From assembly GCA_019420265.1 (NCBI GenBank), contig JAHZHM010000088.1, positions 1 through 6,740 of the forward strand: a stretch of 6,740 nt of DNA, in the 5' to 3' direction. Shown one piece after another: positions 1-5,950 of this stretch. Every line of letters begins with the position of its first letter. Position 1 is the first letter of the stretch. The position numbers and the translations under genes were made by a program. The notes beneath the pieces are model-generated. The model did no database searches, was not told where the DNA came from, and saw nothing but the letters and a program-made list of their open reading frames with translations. The stretch comes from Clostridiales bacterium (GTDB taxonomy: Bacteria; Bacillota; Clostridia; Christensenellales; Christensenellaceae).

Positions 1-777
1 AATTGAGGCATCGATCATCTGGGCGCGCGTCTCCTCCGAAATGGCAGGAGAGGGGCTCTCCTCGATGAGCTTTTGATTTTTGCGCTGCATCGAGCACTCC
101 CGCTCTCCCAGGCAGACGACCCCGCCATAGTTATCGCAGAGCAGCTGCATCTCAATATGCTTAGAGGGCGCCAGAAATTTTTCCATATAGACAGCGCCAT
201 CGCCAAAAGCGCTCTCTGCTTCGGCAGTTGCCGCCAGAAAAGCGCGCTCTAAATCCTCTTTTTTCTCCACTTTGCGGATGCCGCGCCCGCCGCCGCCCGA
301 ACGCGCTTTGACGAGCAGAGGATAGCCGATGGCATCGCCCTCCGCAAGGGCTTCCTCCACGGAGGAGATGATCCCGCCCCCGGGGATGACGGGAACGCCC
401 GCCGCACGCATGGTGCGCTTGGCCTCATCCTTATCGCCCATGCGGGTGATTACCTCGCTGGGCGGCCCGATAAAGCTGATATGGCACTCTTCGCAGAGCT
501 GGGCAAAATGCGCGTTTTCCGAGAGCAGGCCATAGCCGGGATGGATGGCCTGCGCGCCGCAGGCAACAGCCGTGGAAAGCAGCGCCGTCATATTCAGATA
601 GCTCTGGGCCACAGGCGCCGGGCCAATGCAGATGCTCTCATCCGCCAGGCTGACATGCAGCGCATCCCGATCTGCTTCGGAAAAGACGGCCACCGTCGTG
701 ATGCCCATTTCCTTGCAGGCGCGAATGATGCGCACGGCGATCTCCCCGCGGTTTGCAATGAGTATTTTTGAAAACAT
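1..777 (-). CDS. accC: Biotin carboxylase subunit of acetyl-CoA carboxylase, N-terminal 259 residues (cut by the window edge)
   Basis: AccC uses ATP and bicarbonate to carboxylate the biotin carried by AccB, the first half-reaction of malonyl-CoA synthesis in the cytoplasm. The frame is open from ATG at 777 to base 1 with no stop. 259 codons are visible of roughly 450 usual for the family, so the end lies outside the window. The N-terminus reads MFSKILIANRGEIAVRIIRA, the classic biotin carboxylase opening. HPGYGLLSEN (79-88), MGDK with Lys116, and the ATP-grasp glycine loop KARSGGGGRG (157-166) follow. His207 and Lys236 align with E. coli His209 and Lys238. The segment QRKNQK (231-236) replaces the E. 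coli QRRHQK; from memory, similar Asn-containing forms occur in Firmicutes. The start is 4 bases after the fabZ stop, with only a weak Shine-Dalgarno match (AAGG further upstream), which suggests translational coupling to fabZ. accD and accA would be expected next, but are not seen. Confidence 0.96.
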   Translation of the reverse strand, partial: MFSKILIANRGEIAVRIIRACKEMGITTVAVFSEADRDALHVSLADESICIGPAPVAQSYLNMTALLSTAVACGAQAIHPGYGLLSENAHFAQLCEECHISFIGPPSEVITRMGDKDEAKRTMRAAGVPVIPGGGIISSVEEALAEGDAIGYPLLVKARSGGGGRGIRKVEKKEDLERAFLAATAEAESAFGDGAVYMEKFLAPSKHIEMQLLCDNYGGVVCLGERECSMQRKNQKLIEESPSPAISEETRAQMIDASI

Positions 778-781
778 CGGC

Positions 782-1201
782 CTACCGCCCTTCAACTAGC
801 GCAAAGGAAAGATCGCCCGAGCAGCAGAGTTTTCCGCCCACGGATGCTTCGCACTTCGTAAAGAAAAACGGCCCCTTCTGCTTTGTGATATATGCGGAGA
901 TCTCCAGCGTATCGCCGGGATAAACCTTGTTTTTAAAGCGGGCTTTGTCGATGCCGGTATAATAGGGCGTCTTGCCCACGAGCTCGTCTTTTAGAAGAAT
1001 GCAGCAGGTTTGCGCCATAATTTCGCAGAGCACCACGCCGGGAACGACGGGATTGCCGGGAAAGTGCCCCTGCAAAAACCACTCGTCTCCCTGGACGCGG
1101 TAAATTCCATGCGCAACTTTATTTTCATCGATCTCTACTTCATCGATGAGCAGCATGGGCTCCCGATGCGGCAGAAAAGTTTTGATTTCTTCTTTGTTCA
1201 T
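782..1201 (-). CDS. fabZ: 3-hydroxyacyl-ACP dehydratase FabZ
   Basis: FabZ removes water from 3-hydroxyacyl-ACP to give trans-2-enoyl-ACP, the third step of each elongation cycle. The protein is 139 residues, normal for this single hot-dog-fold family. It opens with the typical FLPHREPMLLID (9-20). The active-site block QGHFPGNPVVPGVVLCEIMA (44-63) carries the catalytic His46 and Glu60, spaced as in E. coli FabZ (His54 and Glu68). The FabZ form (Glu rather than Asp at the second catalytic position) argues against a FabA-type isomerase. The start ATG at 1201 has AGGAGG five bases upstream, and this ribosome site overlaps the accB stop codon, so the two genes are only 9 bases apart. No separate enzyme for unsaturated fatty acids (FabA or FabM) is present. 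Whether this FabZ also isomerises, as FabN does in enterococci, cannot be read from the sequence. Confidence 0.97.
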   Translation of the reverse strand: MNKEEIKTFLPHREPMLLIDEVEIDENKVAHGIYRVQGDEWFLQGHFPGNPVVPGVVLCEIMAQTCCILLKDELVGKTPYYTGIDKARFKNKVYPGDTLEISAYITKQKGPFFFTKCEASVGGKLCCSGDLSFALVEGR

Positions 1202-1210
1202 CCCAGCCTC

Positions 1211-1666
1211 CTAGAAGATTTTAAAGAGCGGCTGGCCAAATTCCACGACATCGCCGCTTTTTACGCAGATATCCACCACTTCGCCATCCTGCTCGGCCGT
1301 GATCTCGTTCATCAGCTTCATGGCCTCGATGATGCAGAGCACATCTCCCTTTTTGACCTTGCTGCCCACTTTGACGAAAGGCTCCTGATCCGGAGCGGGC
1401 GTGGCATAGAATACGCCCACCATCGGGGAAGTGACCAGGCTGATGGCGTTGAAATCCAGGCCGGGATCATCCAGCGGCTCGCCGGAAGCAGGCGCCTGCT
1501 CGGGCATAGATGCCATGGGAAGCTGTGCGGGGACGGCGCCCTGAACAATCTGCGCCGGCGCGCTTTTTTCCAGGCGGATGCGCGTCTCGCCCTCTTCCAG
1601 CTCCAAAGCCGTCAGGTTGGCATCCTGCAGAATGCCTGCTAATTCGCGAATGGTTTTGATGTTCAT
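1211..1666 (-). CDS. accB: Biotin carboxyl carrier protein of acetyl-CoA carboxylase
   Basis: AccB carries the covalently bound biotin that shuttles the carboxyl group between AccC and the AccDA carboxyltransferase. The product is 151 residues. Residues 1-34 form the usual N-terminal segment (MNIKTIRELAGIL). Residues about 35-78 are a flexible linker rich in Pro and Ala. Residues about 79-151 are the biotinyl domain. The biotin acceptor motif EAMKLMNEI (114-122) places the modified lysine at Lys117. The insertion APDQEPF (91-97) matches the 'thumb' that separates AccB from carrier domains of other biotin enzymes. The ATG at 1666 overlaps the fabF stop in an ATGA arrangement, and GGAGGT lies about seven bases upstream, so coupling to fabF translation is likely. 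A biotin protein ligase is needed for activity and is not in the window. Confidence 0.97.
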   Translation of the reverse strand: MNIKTIRELAGILQDANLTALELEEGETRIRLEKSAPAQIVQGAVPAQLPMASMPEQAPASGEPLDDPGLDFNAISLVTSPMVGVFYATPAPDQEPFVKVGSKVKKGDVLCIIEAMKLMNEITAEQDGEVVDICVKSGDVVEFGQPLFKIF

Positions 1667-2904
1667 GCGCGCACCTCCGGGCAGGGGCGGAATGCCAAGC
1701 AGGCGTTATGCCCGCCAAAGCCCAGGGAAGTGGAAAGCGCCAGGCTTGCCTGAGCTTTGCGCGCCGTATTTGGAACATAATCGAGGTCGCAGGCAGGATC
1801 CGGCTGCTCATAGTGAATGGTGGGCGGCAAAATGCCTGCCTTCAGCGCCAAAACGCAGACGATGGCTTCCGCCGCGCCAGCCGCGCCCAGCATATGGCCG
1901 GTCATGGATTTGGTGGAGCTGATAGCAGCTTTTTTCGCCGCCTGCTCGCCCAAAGCCTGCTTAATGGCGGTGGTTTCGGAGGAGTCGTTCAGGGGCGTGC
2001 CCGTGCCGTGAGCATTGATATAGATGCTGTCGGCGTCGCTCATGCCCGCTTCCTGTGCGGCCAGCTGAATTGCCCGGCTGGCGCATTGGCCATCCGGCCG
2101 AGGTGCGGTGATGTGATGCGCATCGCAAGTGTTGCCATAACCGCAAATTTCCGCGTAAATCTTCGCGCCGCGCGCCTTGGCATGCTCATATTCCTCCAGC
2201 ACCAAAATGCCCGCGCCTTCTCCGATGACAAAGCCCTTGCGGCGGGCATCGAAGGGCAGGGAAGCGGCGTTTGCATCCTCGCTGAGCGAAAGCGCCTGGC
2301 AGTTGGTAAAGCCAGCAATGGCCAAAGGCTCAACCGCAGCCTCGCTGCCGCCGGCAAAAATGGCATCGGCATAGCCGTGCGCAATGGCGTGGAACGCCTC
2401 GCCGATGGTATGCGTCGAGGTGGCGCAGGCGGTAACGACAGGCAGGCAAGGCCCCTGGGCATCCATGGCCATGGCGATATTGCCTGCCGCGATATTGGCG
2501 ATCATCATGGGGATGAAGAGCGGGGAGACCCGCCCCGGGCCACGGTTTAAAAGCTTTTCCGTCTCGGCAGCAAAGGTGTGGATGCCGCCAATGCCCGAGC
2601 CGACATAGACGCCCAGCCGTGCCGGCTGAACCGCTCCAAGAATGCCGCTGTCCTCCGCGGCCTGTTTTGCGGCGGCCATGGCATACTGCGTATAGAGATC
2701 CATGCGGCGAGTATTCTCCAGGCCGTAATCGGCAGGATTAAAATCCTTTACTTCGGCTGCCAGATGCACTTTATAGCCCTCGGTATCAAAATGCGTAATC
2801 GGGCCAATCCCGCAGACGCCCTGGCAGAGATTTTCAAAATAATCGGGGATATTGTTGCCAACGGGAGAGATGATCCCAAGACCAGTAATGACAACGCGTC
2901 TCAT
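1663..2904 (-). CDS. fabF: 3-oxoacyl-ACP synthase II (KAS II), chain-elongating condensing enzyme
   Basis: FabF condenses malonyl-ACP with a growing acyl-ACP and releases CO2, extending the chain by two carbons. The protein has 413 residues, the usual length. It begins RRVVITGLGIISPVGN, a standard thiolase-fold KAS II start. The active-site cysteine is Cys160 in VTACATSTH (157-165). The two catalytic histidines are His299 in NAHGTGTPLND (297-307) and His337 in TGHMLGAAGA (335-344), with Lys332 between them. The C-terminal SLGFGGHNA is also typical. This Cys-His-His set separates it from FabH (Cys-His-Asn). The reading frame stays open about 90 codons further upstream, to 3174, but that stretch lies antiparallel in register with nothing known and overlaps fabG in another frame. 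The ATG at 2904 has a perfect AGGAGG seven bases upstream and the family N-terminus, so it is the start. Its stop overlaps the accB start. Confidence 0.98.
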   Translation of the reverse strand: MRRVVITGLGIISPVGNNIPDYFENLCQGVCGIGPITHFDTEGYKVHLAAEVKDFNPADYGLENTRRMDLYTQYAMAAAKQAAEDSGILGAVQPARLGVYVGSGIGGIHTFAAETEKLLNRGPGRVSPLFIPMMIANIAAGNIAMAMDAQGPCLPVVTACATSTHTIGEAFHAIAHGYADAIFAGGSEAAVEPLAIAGFTNCQALSLSEDANAASLPFDARRKGFVIGEGAGILVLEEYEHAKARGAKIYAEICGYGNTCDAHHITAPRPDGQCASRAIQLAAQEAGMSDADSIYINAHGTGTPLNDSSETTAIKQALGEQAAKKAAISSTKSMTGHMLGAAGAAEAIVCVLALKAGILPPTIHYEQPDPACDLDYVPNTARKAQASLALSTSLGFGGHNACLAFRPCPEVRA

Positions 2905-2910
2905 AACAAA

Positions 2911-2917
2911 TCCTCCT
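2911..2917 (-). promoter_or_regulatory. Strong ribosome binding site of fabF
   Basis: The mRNA sense reads AGGAGGA followed by six bases and then the fabF ATG. It decides the start over the longer open frame that runs back into fabG. It sits in an AT-rich spacer, so it should be unstructured and efficient, which fits independent loading of ribosomes on fabF rather than coupling to fabG. Confidence 0.9.
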
Positions 2918-2921
2918 AAAG

Positions 2922-2981
2922 CAAAATAAAAATAAAATAAGAAAAATAATTGCGTGGGGCAGGAGCCTACATGCTCATGCC
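2922..2981 (-). other. fabG-fabF junction: hairpin over the fabG stop followed by a U-rich tract
   Basis: In the mRNA sense, GGCA-T-GAGC pairs with GCTC-C-TGCC around a six-base loop (2958-2981). This gives two 4-bp stems separated by one mismatch, covering the end of fabG and its TAG stop. About eight bases later comes a U-rich run (2922-2949, TTATTTTTCTTATTTTATTT and onward). The distance to the first long U run and the imperfect stem make this a poor match to an intrinsic terminator. It could be a weak attenuator, an mRNA processing or decay site, or a spacer that keeps the fabF ribosome site open. No promoter is evident within it. Confidence 0.4.
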
Positions 2982-3704
2982 GCCGTCCACCGGGATGATT
3001 GCCCCGGTTAAATAGCCAGCCTGCTCGGAAGCCAGGAAAGCAGCCAGATTGGCGACGTCTTCCGCCTGGCCGCAGCGCTTCATGGGAATGGCTGAGAGAA
3101 CGGCCTCCTGTGCGGCAGCGGGCATGGCAGCCGTCATATCCGTCTCGATAAAGCCGGGAGCGATGGCGTTGCAAGTCACGCCGCGGCTGGCCAGCTCTTT
3201 GGCGACGCTTTTGGTCAGGCCGATGAGGCCGGCCTTTGCGGCCGCGTAGTTCGCCTGCCCTGCGTTGCCCATCAGGCCGACGACGGAAGTCAGATTGATG
3301 ATGCGGCCAGCCCGGCTGCGCATCATGCCGCCGCAGGCTTGCCGGATGAGGTTGAATGCGCCTTTGAGGTTGACGGCGATCACCCGGTCAAACTCCTCTT
3401 CCTTCATGCGCATGCAGAGGGTGTCTTTGGTGATGCCGGCGTTGTTGACCAGCGCCCAGATGGGCCCCAAATCCGCAGTAACCGAGGAGACGAGCTCTCC
3501 CGCAGCTGCGAAATCCGAGACATCGCACTGATAAGTTTTCGCCCGAACGCCCAGCGCCTGGATTTCTTTTTGGCACTGTTCTGCGGCGGCAGTATTGCCC
3601 GCGTAGACGATGGCAATATCCATGCCAGCCTCGGCCAGTTTTAGGGCGATGGCCTTGCCAATTCCTCGGGATGCCCCGGTAACCAGGGCGACTTTATTTG
3701 CCAT
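2967..3704 (-). CDS. fabG: 3-oxoacyl-ACP reductase (NADPH-dependent SDR)
   Basis: FabG reduces 3-oxoacyl-ACP to 3-hydroxyacyl-ACP with NADPH, the second step of each cycle. The protein is 245 residues, the standard length of a classical short-chain dehydrogenase. The nucleotide-binding loop TGASRGIG is at 9-16 and NNAG at 87-90. The catalytic tetrad is Asn112, Ser140, Tyr153 and Lys157 (YAAAK), matching the E. coli FabG spacing. PGFIETDM (188-195) and the C-terminal GYLTGAIIPVDGGMSM are FabG-like. SDRs are a large family, but the position between fabD and fabF makes the FabG assignment secure. The ATG at 3704 lies inside the end of fabD (11-base overlap), with AGGAG about seven bases upstream, so translation is probably coupled to fabD. 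Confidence 0.97.
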   Translation of the reverse strand: MANKVALVTGASRGIGKAIALKLAEAGMDIAIVYAGNTAAAEQCQKEIQALGVRAKTYQCDVSDFAAAGELVSSVTADLGPIWALVNNAGITKDTLCMRMKEEEFDRVIAVNLKGAFNLIRQACGGMMRSRAGRIINLTSVVGLMGNAGQANYAAAKAGLIGLTKSVAKELASRGVTCNAIAPGFIETDMTAAMPAAAQEAVLSAIPMKRCGQAEDVANLAAFLASEQAGYLTGAIIPVDGGMSM

Positions 3705-4626
3705 TTTCTTCTCCTTTCAACATGGAAACAGCCTTTTGCAGCGTTTCGGGAGATTCGATGTTGCAGGCGGCCGCGTTTGCGTCAATTTTGCGCATGAGGC
3801 CGGTCAGCGTCTTGCCGGCGCCAACTTCCAGGAAAACCTCGCAGCCCTCTTTTCTCAGCGCCTCCATGCTTGTTTGCCAGAGCACCGGGCTTTTCACTTG
3901 CCGCGCCAAAAGCTCTGCCGCGCGCTCTGCCGCATAGGGCTGCGCCGTGGCGTTGGCGTAGAGGGGAATGAGCGGAGCGCAGAAGGATAAACCGGCCATA
4001 TATTCCGCCAGCCCTTCGGATGCTTCCTGCATATAGGGAGAGTGGAAGGAGCCGCTGACTTTCAGGCGCATCGCCCGGCCGCCAGCCGCAGAGACTTCCT
4101 GCTCCAGCGCCGCCAGCTGCTCTTCCTGGCCCGAGACCACCGTCTGCCCGGGGCAGTTGTAGTTGACGGGAAAGACATCGCTGTATTTTTCGCATAGCTC
4201 CTGCACTTGCTGGGCAGAGAGCTTTAGAATGGCAGACATCGCTCCCGGGTGCTTTTCCCCGGCGGCGGCCATCAGCTCCGCCCTGCGGCAGACCAGGCGA
4301 AAGGCATCTTCCAGCGAGAGCAAGCCGCAAAACGCGACTGCGGCGATTTCTCCCAGAGAAAAGCCCGCGGCATAATCCGCATGAACGCCCGCTTCTTCCA
4401 AAGCGGCAGCGCAGGCATAGTCCATAGCGAAGAGGCAGGGCTGGGTATTGATGGTAGAGGAGAGCTCTGCTGCGCTTCCCTCAAAGCACTGCGCCAGCGT
4501 TCCCGCCCGCAGTGCCTCGCAGGTATCGAATACCTGCCGAGCGGCGGGGGAAGCGTCGTAAAGCGCCTTGCCCATGCCCGGATATTGCGCGCCCTGGCCG
4601 GCAAACAGAAAGGCTATTTGAGCCAT
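3694..4626 (-). CDS. fabD: Malonyl-CoA:ACP transacylase
   Basis: FabD transfers malonyl from CoA to the phosphopantetheine arm of ACP, supplying the extender unit for FabH and FabF. The protein has 310 residues, as expected. It starts AQIAFLFAGQGAQYPGMG with the oxyanion-hole Gln11. The nucleophile is Ser90 in AAGFSLGEIAA (87-97). Arg115 in CRRAELM should bind the malonyl carboxylate, and His195 in GSFHSPYM (192-199) completes the Ser-His dyad. The nucleophile elbow reads GFSLG instead of the common GHSLG. The residue before the serine varies in this family, so this is a variant and not evidence of inactivity. The ATG at 4626 overlaps the end of fabK by 13 bases, and AAAGGAG is seven bases upstream, indicating coupling. 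Confidence 0.97.
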   Translation of the reverse strand: MAQIAFLFAGQGAQYPGMGKALYDASPAARQVFDTCEALRAGTLAQCFEGSAAELSSTINTQPCLFAMDYACAAALEEAGVHADYAAGFSLGEIAAVAFCGLLSLEDAFRLVCRRAELMAAAGEKHPGAMSAILKLSAQQVQELCEKYSDVFPVNYNCPGQTVVSGQEEQLAALEQEVSAAGGRAMRLKVSGSFHSPYMQEASEGLAEYMAGLSFCAPLIPLYANATAQPYAAERAAELLARQVKSPVLWQTSMEALRKEGCEVFLEVGAGKTLTGLMRKIDANAAACNIESPETLQKAVSMLKGEENGK

Positions 4627-5558
4627 TGCTGCGCTCCTTTCAGGCTTTGCTCTGCCTCTGCAAACATGCGGGAGATGATCTCGCAGGCAGGCAGCTCATC
4701 CTTGACCAGCGCGGCGCACTGGCCTGCCATAAAGCAGCCGTTCACCTCATCGCCCTCCCGGGCAGCTTTGCGCAGAGCGCCTGCGCCAAACTTCTCGAGC
4801 TCCTCGTTGGAGACATCCGAGTATTCCAGCTCAAAGAATTTGCGCGAGAACTGGTTTTTCAGCGAGCGCACCGGGTGCCCCAGGCGCTTGCCCGTGGTGA
4901 TGGTGTCGATATCCTTGGCCTTGAGCACGCGCTTCTTGTAGTTCTCGTGGATCGTGCATTCATGGGCGGTCAGAAACCGCGTTCCGCACTGCACGCCCAC
5001 AGCGCCCAGCATGAATGCCGCCGCAACGCCGCGGCCGTCTGCAATGCCGCCAGCCGCCAAAACGGGGATACTCACTGCATCGCAAATCTGGGGCACCAGC
5101 GCCATGGTGTTGATCTCGCCGATGTGTCCGCCGGATTCACCGCCTTCTGCGATAACAGCGCAGGCGCCCTGGCGCTCGACCATCCGGGCAATCGCCGTAG
5201 ACGGGACGACCGGGACGATTTTGATGCCCGCTGCAAGCCAGTCTTTCATGTATTTGCCGGGCATGCCCGCGCCCGTCGTCACGACGGGAACCTTTTCTTC
5301 GGCCACAACCTTCGCAACTTCATCGGCAAAGGGGCTCATAAGCATGATGTTGACGCCAAAAGGCTTATCCGTCAGCTCGCGGCATTTGCGAATTTCACCG
5401 CGCAGGTATTCGCCATCTGCGTTCATGGCAGAGATGATGCCCAGGCCGCCGCCATTCGAGACGGCCGAAGCCAGGCTGGCATCCGAAACCCATGCCATGC
5501 CGCCCTGGAAAATGGGATATTCGATCCCGAAAAGATCACAGATGGGAGTTTTGATCAT
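4614..5558 (-). CDS. fabK: Enoyl-ACP reductase II, FMN-dependent
   Basis: FabK reduces trans-2-enoyl-ACP to acyl-ACP using FMN and NAD(P)H, the last step of each elongation cycle. The 314-residue protein has the nitronate monooxygenase-type TIM barrel. The N-terminus IEYPIFQGGMAWVSDASLA (12-30) and KPFGVNIMLMSPF (65-77) follow the pneumococcal FabK pattern closely. AEGGESGGHIG (137-147) carries the catalytic His145, and AAGGIADGRG (168-177) is the phosphate-binding loop. Similarity runs along the whole length, and the position right after acpP is the normal fabK position, so a detoxifying nitronate monooxygenase is unlikely. The ATG at 5558 is 2 bases after the acpP stop, with only a GAGG about 11 bases upstream, so initiation probably depends on coupling to acpP. 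FabK enzymes are known to be insensitive to triclosan, unlike FabI. Confidence 0.96.
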   Translation of the reverse strand: MIKTPICDLFGIEYPIFQGGMAWVSDASLASAVSNGGGLGIISAMNADGEYLRGEIRKCRELTDKPFGVNIMLMSPFADEVAKVVAEEKVPVVTTGAGMPGKYMKDWLAAGIKIVPVVPSTAIARMVERQGACAVIAEGGESGGHIGEINTMALVPQICDAVSIPVLAAGGIADGRGVAAAFMLGAVGVQCGTRFLTAHECTIHENYKKRVLKAKDIDTITTGKRLGHPVRSLKNQFSRKFFELEYSDVSNEELEKFGAGALRKAAREGDEVNGCFMAGQCAALVKDELPACEIISRMFAEAEQSLKGAQQWLK

Positions 5559-5560
5559 GG

Positions 5561-5779
5561 CTATTTTGCCTCGTCAATCAGCGCGACCACATCCGCAACG
5601 GTTTTGAGATCTTCGCTCATCTCGATGCTGATGCCAAACTCGTCTTCCAGATTCATGATGATCTCAACCGTATCCAGAGAATCCAGGCCAAGATCTGTAA
5701 AGGTGCTCTCCAGCTTGATTTCGCTGGCATCCATATCCTTGTAATCCGCCAAAATCTGTGCAACTTTTTCAAACGTCAT
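5561..5779 (-). CDS. acpP: Acyl carrier protein
   Basis: ACP carries all intermediates of the pathway on a 4'-phosphopantetheine arm. From the ATG at 5779 it is 72 residues (MTFEKVAQILADY), acidic, with the four-helix ACP pattern. The attachment site is Ser34 in LGLDSLDTVEI (30-40), followed by the acidic recognition helix that FabD, FabG and the synthases bind. Longer versions from TTG at 5794 or ATG at 5785 are possible in frame. The TTG overlaps the ribosome site GGAGG itself, and the ATG at 5785 is only 2 bases from it, whereas the ATG at 5779 is 8 bases away and gives the normal family N-terminus. The gene is preceded by the 171-base structured spacer, so its level may be set separately from fabH, which would fit the high ACP demand. 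Confidence 0.95.
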   Translation of the reverse strand: MTFEKVAQILADYKDMDASEIKLESTFTDLGLDSLDTVEIIMNLEDEFGISIEMSEDLKTVADVVALIDEAK

Positions 5780-5787
5780 GTTCATTT

Positions 5788-5792
5788 CCTCC
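5788..5792 (-). promoter_or_regulatory. Ribosome binding site that decides the acpP start
   Basis: The mRNA sense reads TTTTTGGAGGAAATGAACATG. GGAGG is 8 bases from the second ATG (5777-5779) and only 2 bases from the first (5783-5785), so the second is favoured. An AT-only hairpin lies just upstream (5802-5818: ATAAAT and ATTTAT around AGAGA) and would be too weak to hide the site by itself. Confidence 0.8.
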
Positions 5793-5817
5793 AAAAATAA
5801 GATAAATTCTCTATTTA

Positions 5818-5835
5818 TAACGGCCTTGACCGTTA
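5818..5835. promoter_or_regulatory. Perfect 6-6-6 palindrome upstream of acpP, operator-like or half of an RNA switch
   Basis: TAACGG and CCGTTA are perfect inverted arms separated by six bases, in the size range of a transcription factor operator. The site ends at a TATAAA-like sequence on the acpP strand, and a loose promoter can be drawn (TTGTAA, 15 bases, TAAATA), but neither box nor spacing is good. As RNA, the same bases can instead pair TTG-ACCG (5847-5840, one A bulged) with CGGTCAA (5832-5826); both folds use the same CGG, so they exclude each other. It does not resemble the FapR or FabT operators that I know. Confidence 0.35.
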
Positions 5836-5869
5836 CAAGCGGTTCAATCAGGGGCGTTCCCTTGGGATT

Positions 5870-5898
5870 TTAGTGGGAGATTCTCAAGCTCCCGCTAA
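5870..5898 (-). repeat. Inverted repeat (hairpin 2) in the fabH-acpP spacer
   Basis: TTAG-C-GGGAG (5898-5889) pairs with CTCCC-A-CTAA (5879-5870) around a nine-base loop. There are nine Watson-Crick pairs and one C/A mismatch in the operon sense. In the opposite sense the mismatch becomes a U-G pair, so the stem is slightly better there. The flanks carry no U-run on either strand. Confidence 0.55.
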
Positions 5899-5903
5899 GA
5901 CTG

Positions 5904-5939
5904 AGATGACCCCGTCGCCTATCGAGGCAGGAGCCATCT
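5904..5939 (-). repeat. Long inverted repeat (RNA hairpin 1) after fabH
   Basis: AGATGGCTCC (5939-5930) pairs with GGGGTCATCT (5913-5904) over 10 bp, two of them G-U, in the mRNA sense. Inside it, TGCCT and AGGCG close a CGAT loop, with AC as a bulge. G-U pairs work in RNA but are mismatches in DNA cruciforms of the other strand, which favours an RNA role in the operon direction. No U-tract follows, so it is not a standard terminator of fabH, but it could protect the fabH mRNA 3' end after processing. Confidence 0.65.
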
Positions 5940-5950
5940 TTTCGTGGATA

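Larger units (their letters stand above)
5780..5950 (-). other. Structured fabH-acpP spacer, possible cis-acting or mobile-element RNA
   Basis: This 171-base gap is the longest in the window and encodes no protein I can support. Read as RNA in the operon direction it folds by eye into consecutive hairpins. The first (5904-5939) has a 10-bp stem with two G-U pairs, a two-base bulge, and a 5-bp inner stem (one G-U pair) closed by CGAT. The second (5870-5898) has TTAG-C-GGGAG pairing with CTCCC-A-CTAA around CTTGAGAAT. A short third (5850-5862) pairs AGGG with CCCT. The last block offers two exclusive folds, at 5826-5847 and 5818-5835. It matches no regulatory RNA I recognise. A T-box, FapR site or FabT-type site is not apparent. 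A leader or attenuator, a small repeat element, or an orphan transposon-associated guide RNA are all possible. Confidence 0.5.

Noticed and set aside
481..771. Plus-strand frame opposite the start of accC
   Set aside because: The minus strand here encodes a clear biotin carboxylase N-terminus without interruption; the plus frame is a shadow.
1010..1642. 210-codon open frame on the plus strand
   Set aside because: It spans fabZ and accB in antisense, with no plausible promoter, ribosome site or domain.
1708..2550. 280-codon open frame on the plus strand
   Set aside because: It is antisense to fabF, has low-complexity Arg/Gly/Ala composition and no recognisable domain.
2905..3174. In-frame N-terminal extension of fabF by 90 codons
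   Set aside because: It crosses the fabG-fabF spacer and the end of fabG in another frame, does not resemble any protein, and the internal ATG has an ideal ribosome site and the family N-terminus.
4512..5744. 410-codon open frame on the plus strand
   Set aside because: It lies antisense to fabD, fabK and acpP, all unmistakable genes. Its translation is Arg/Ala/His-rich with no family features, as expected from the complement of GC-rich codons.
5780..5794. TTG or first ATG as the acpP start
   Set aside because: The TTG overlaps the Shine-Dalgarno sequence and the first ATG is only 2 bases from it; the ATG at 5779 has the proper 8-base spacing.
5818..5835. FapR or FabT operator
   Set aside because: The arms TAACGG/CCGTTA do not resemble either operator as I know them.
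5904..5939. Intrinsic terminator after fabH
   Set aside because: The stem is good but the following bases are CAGTCTTAGCGGG in the mRNA sense, without a U-run.
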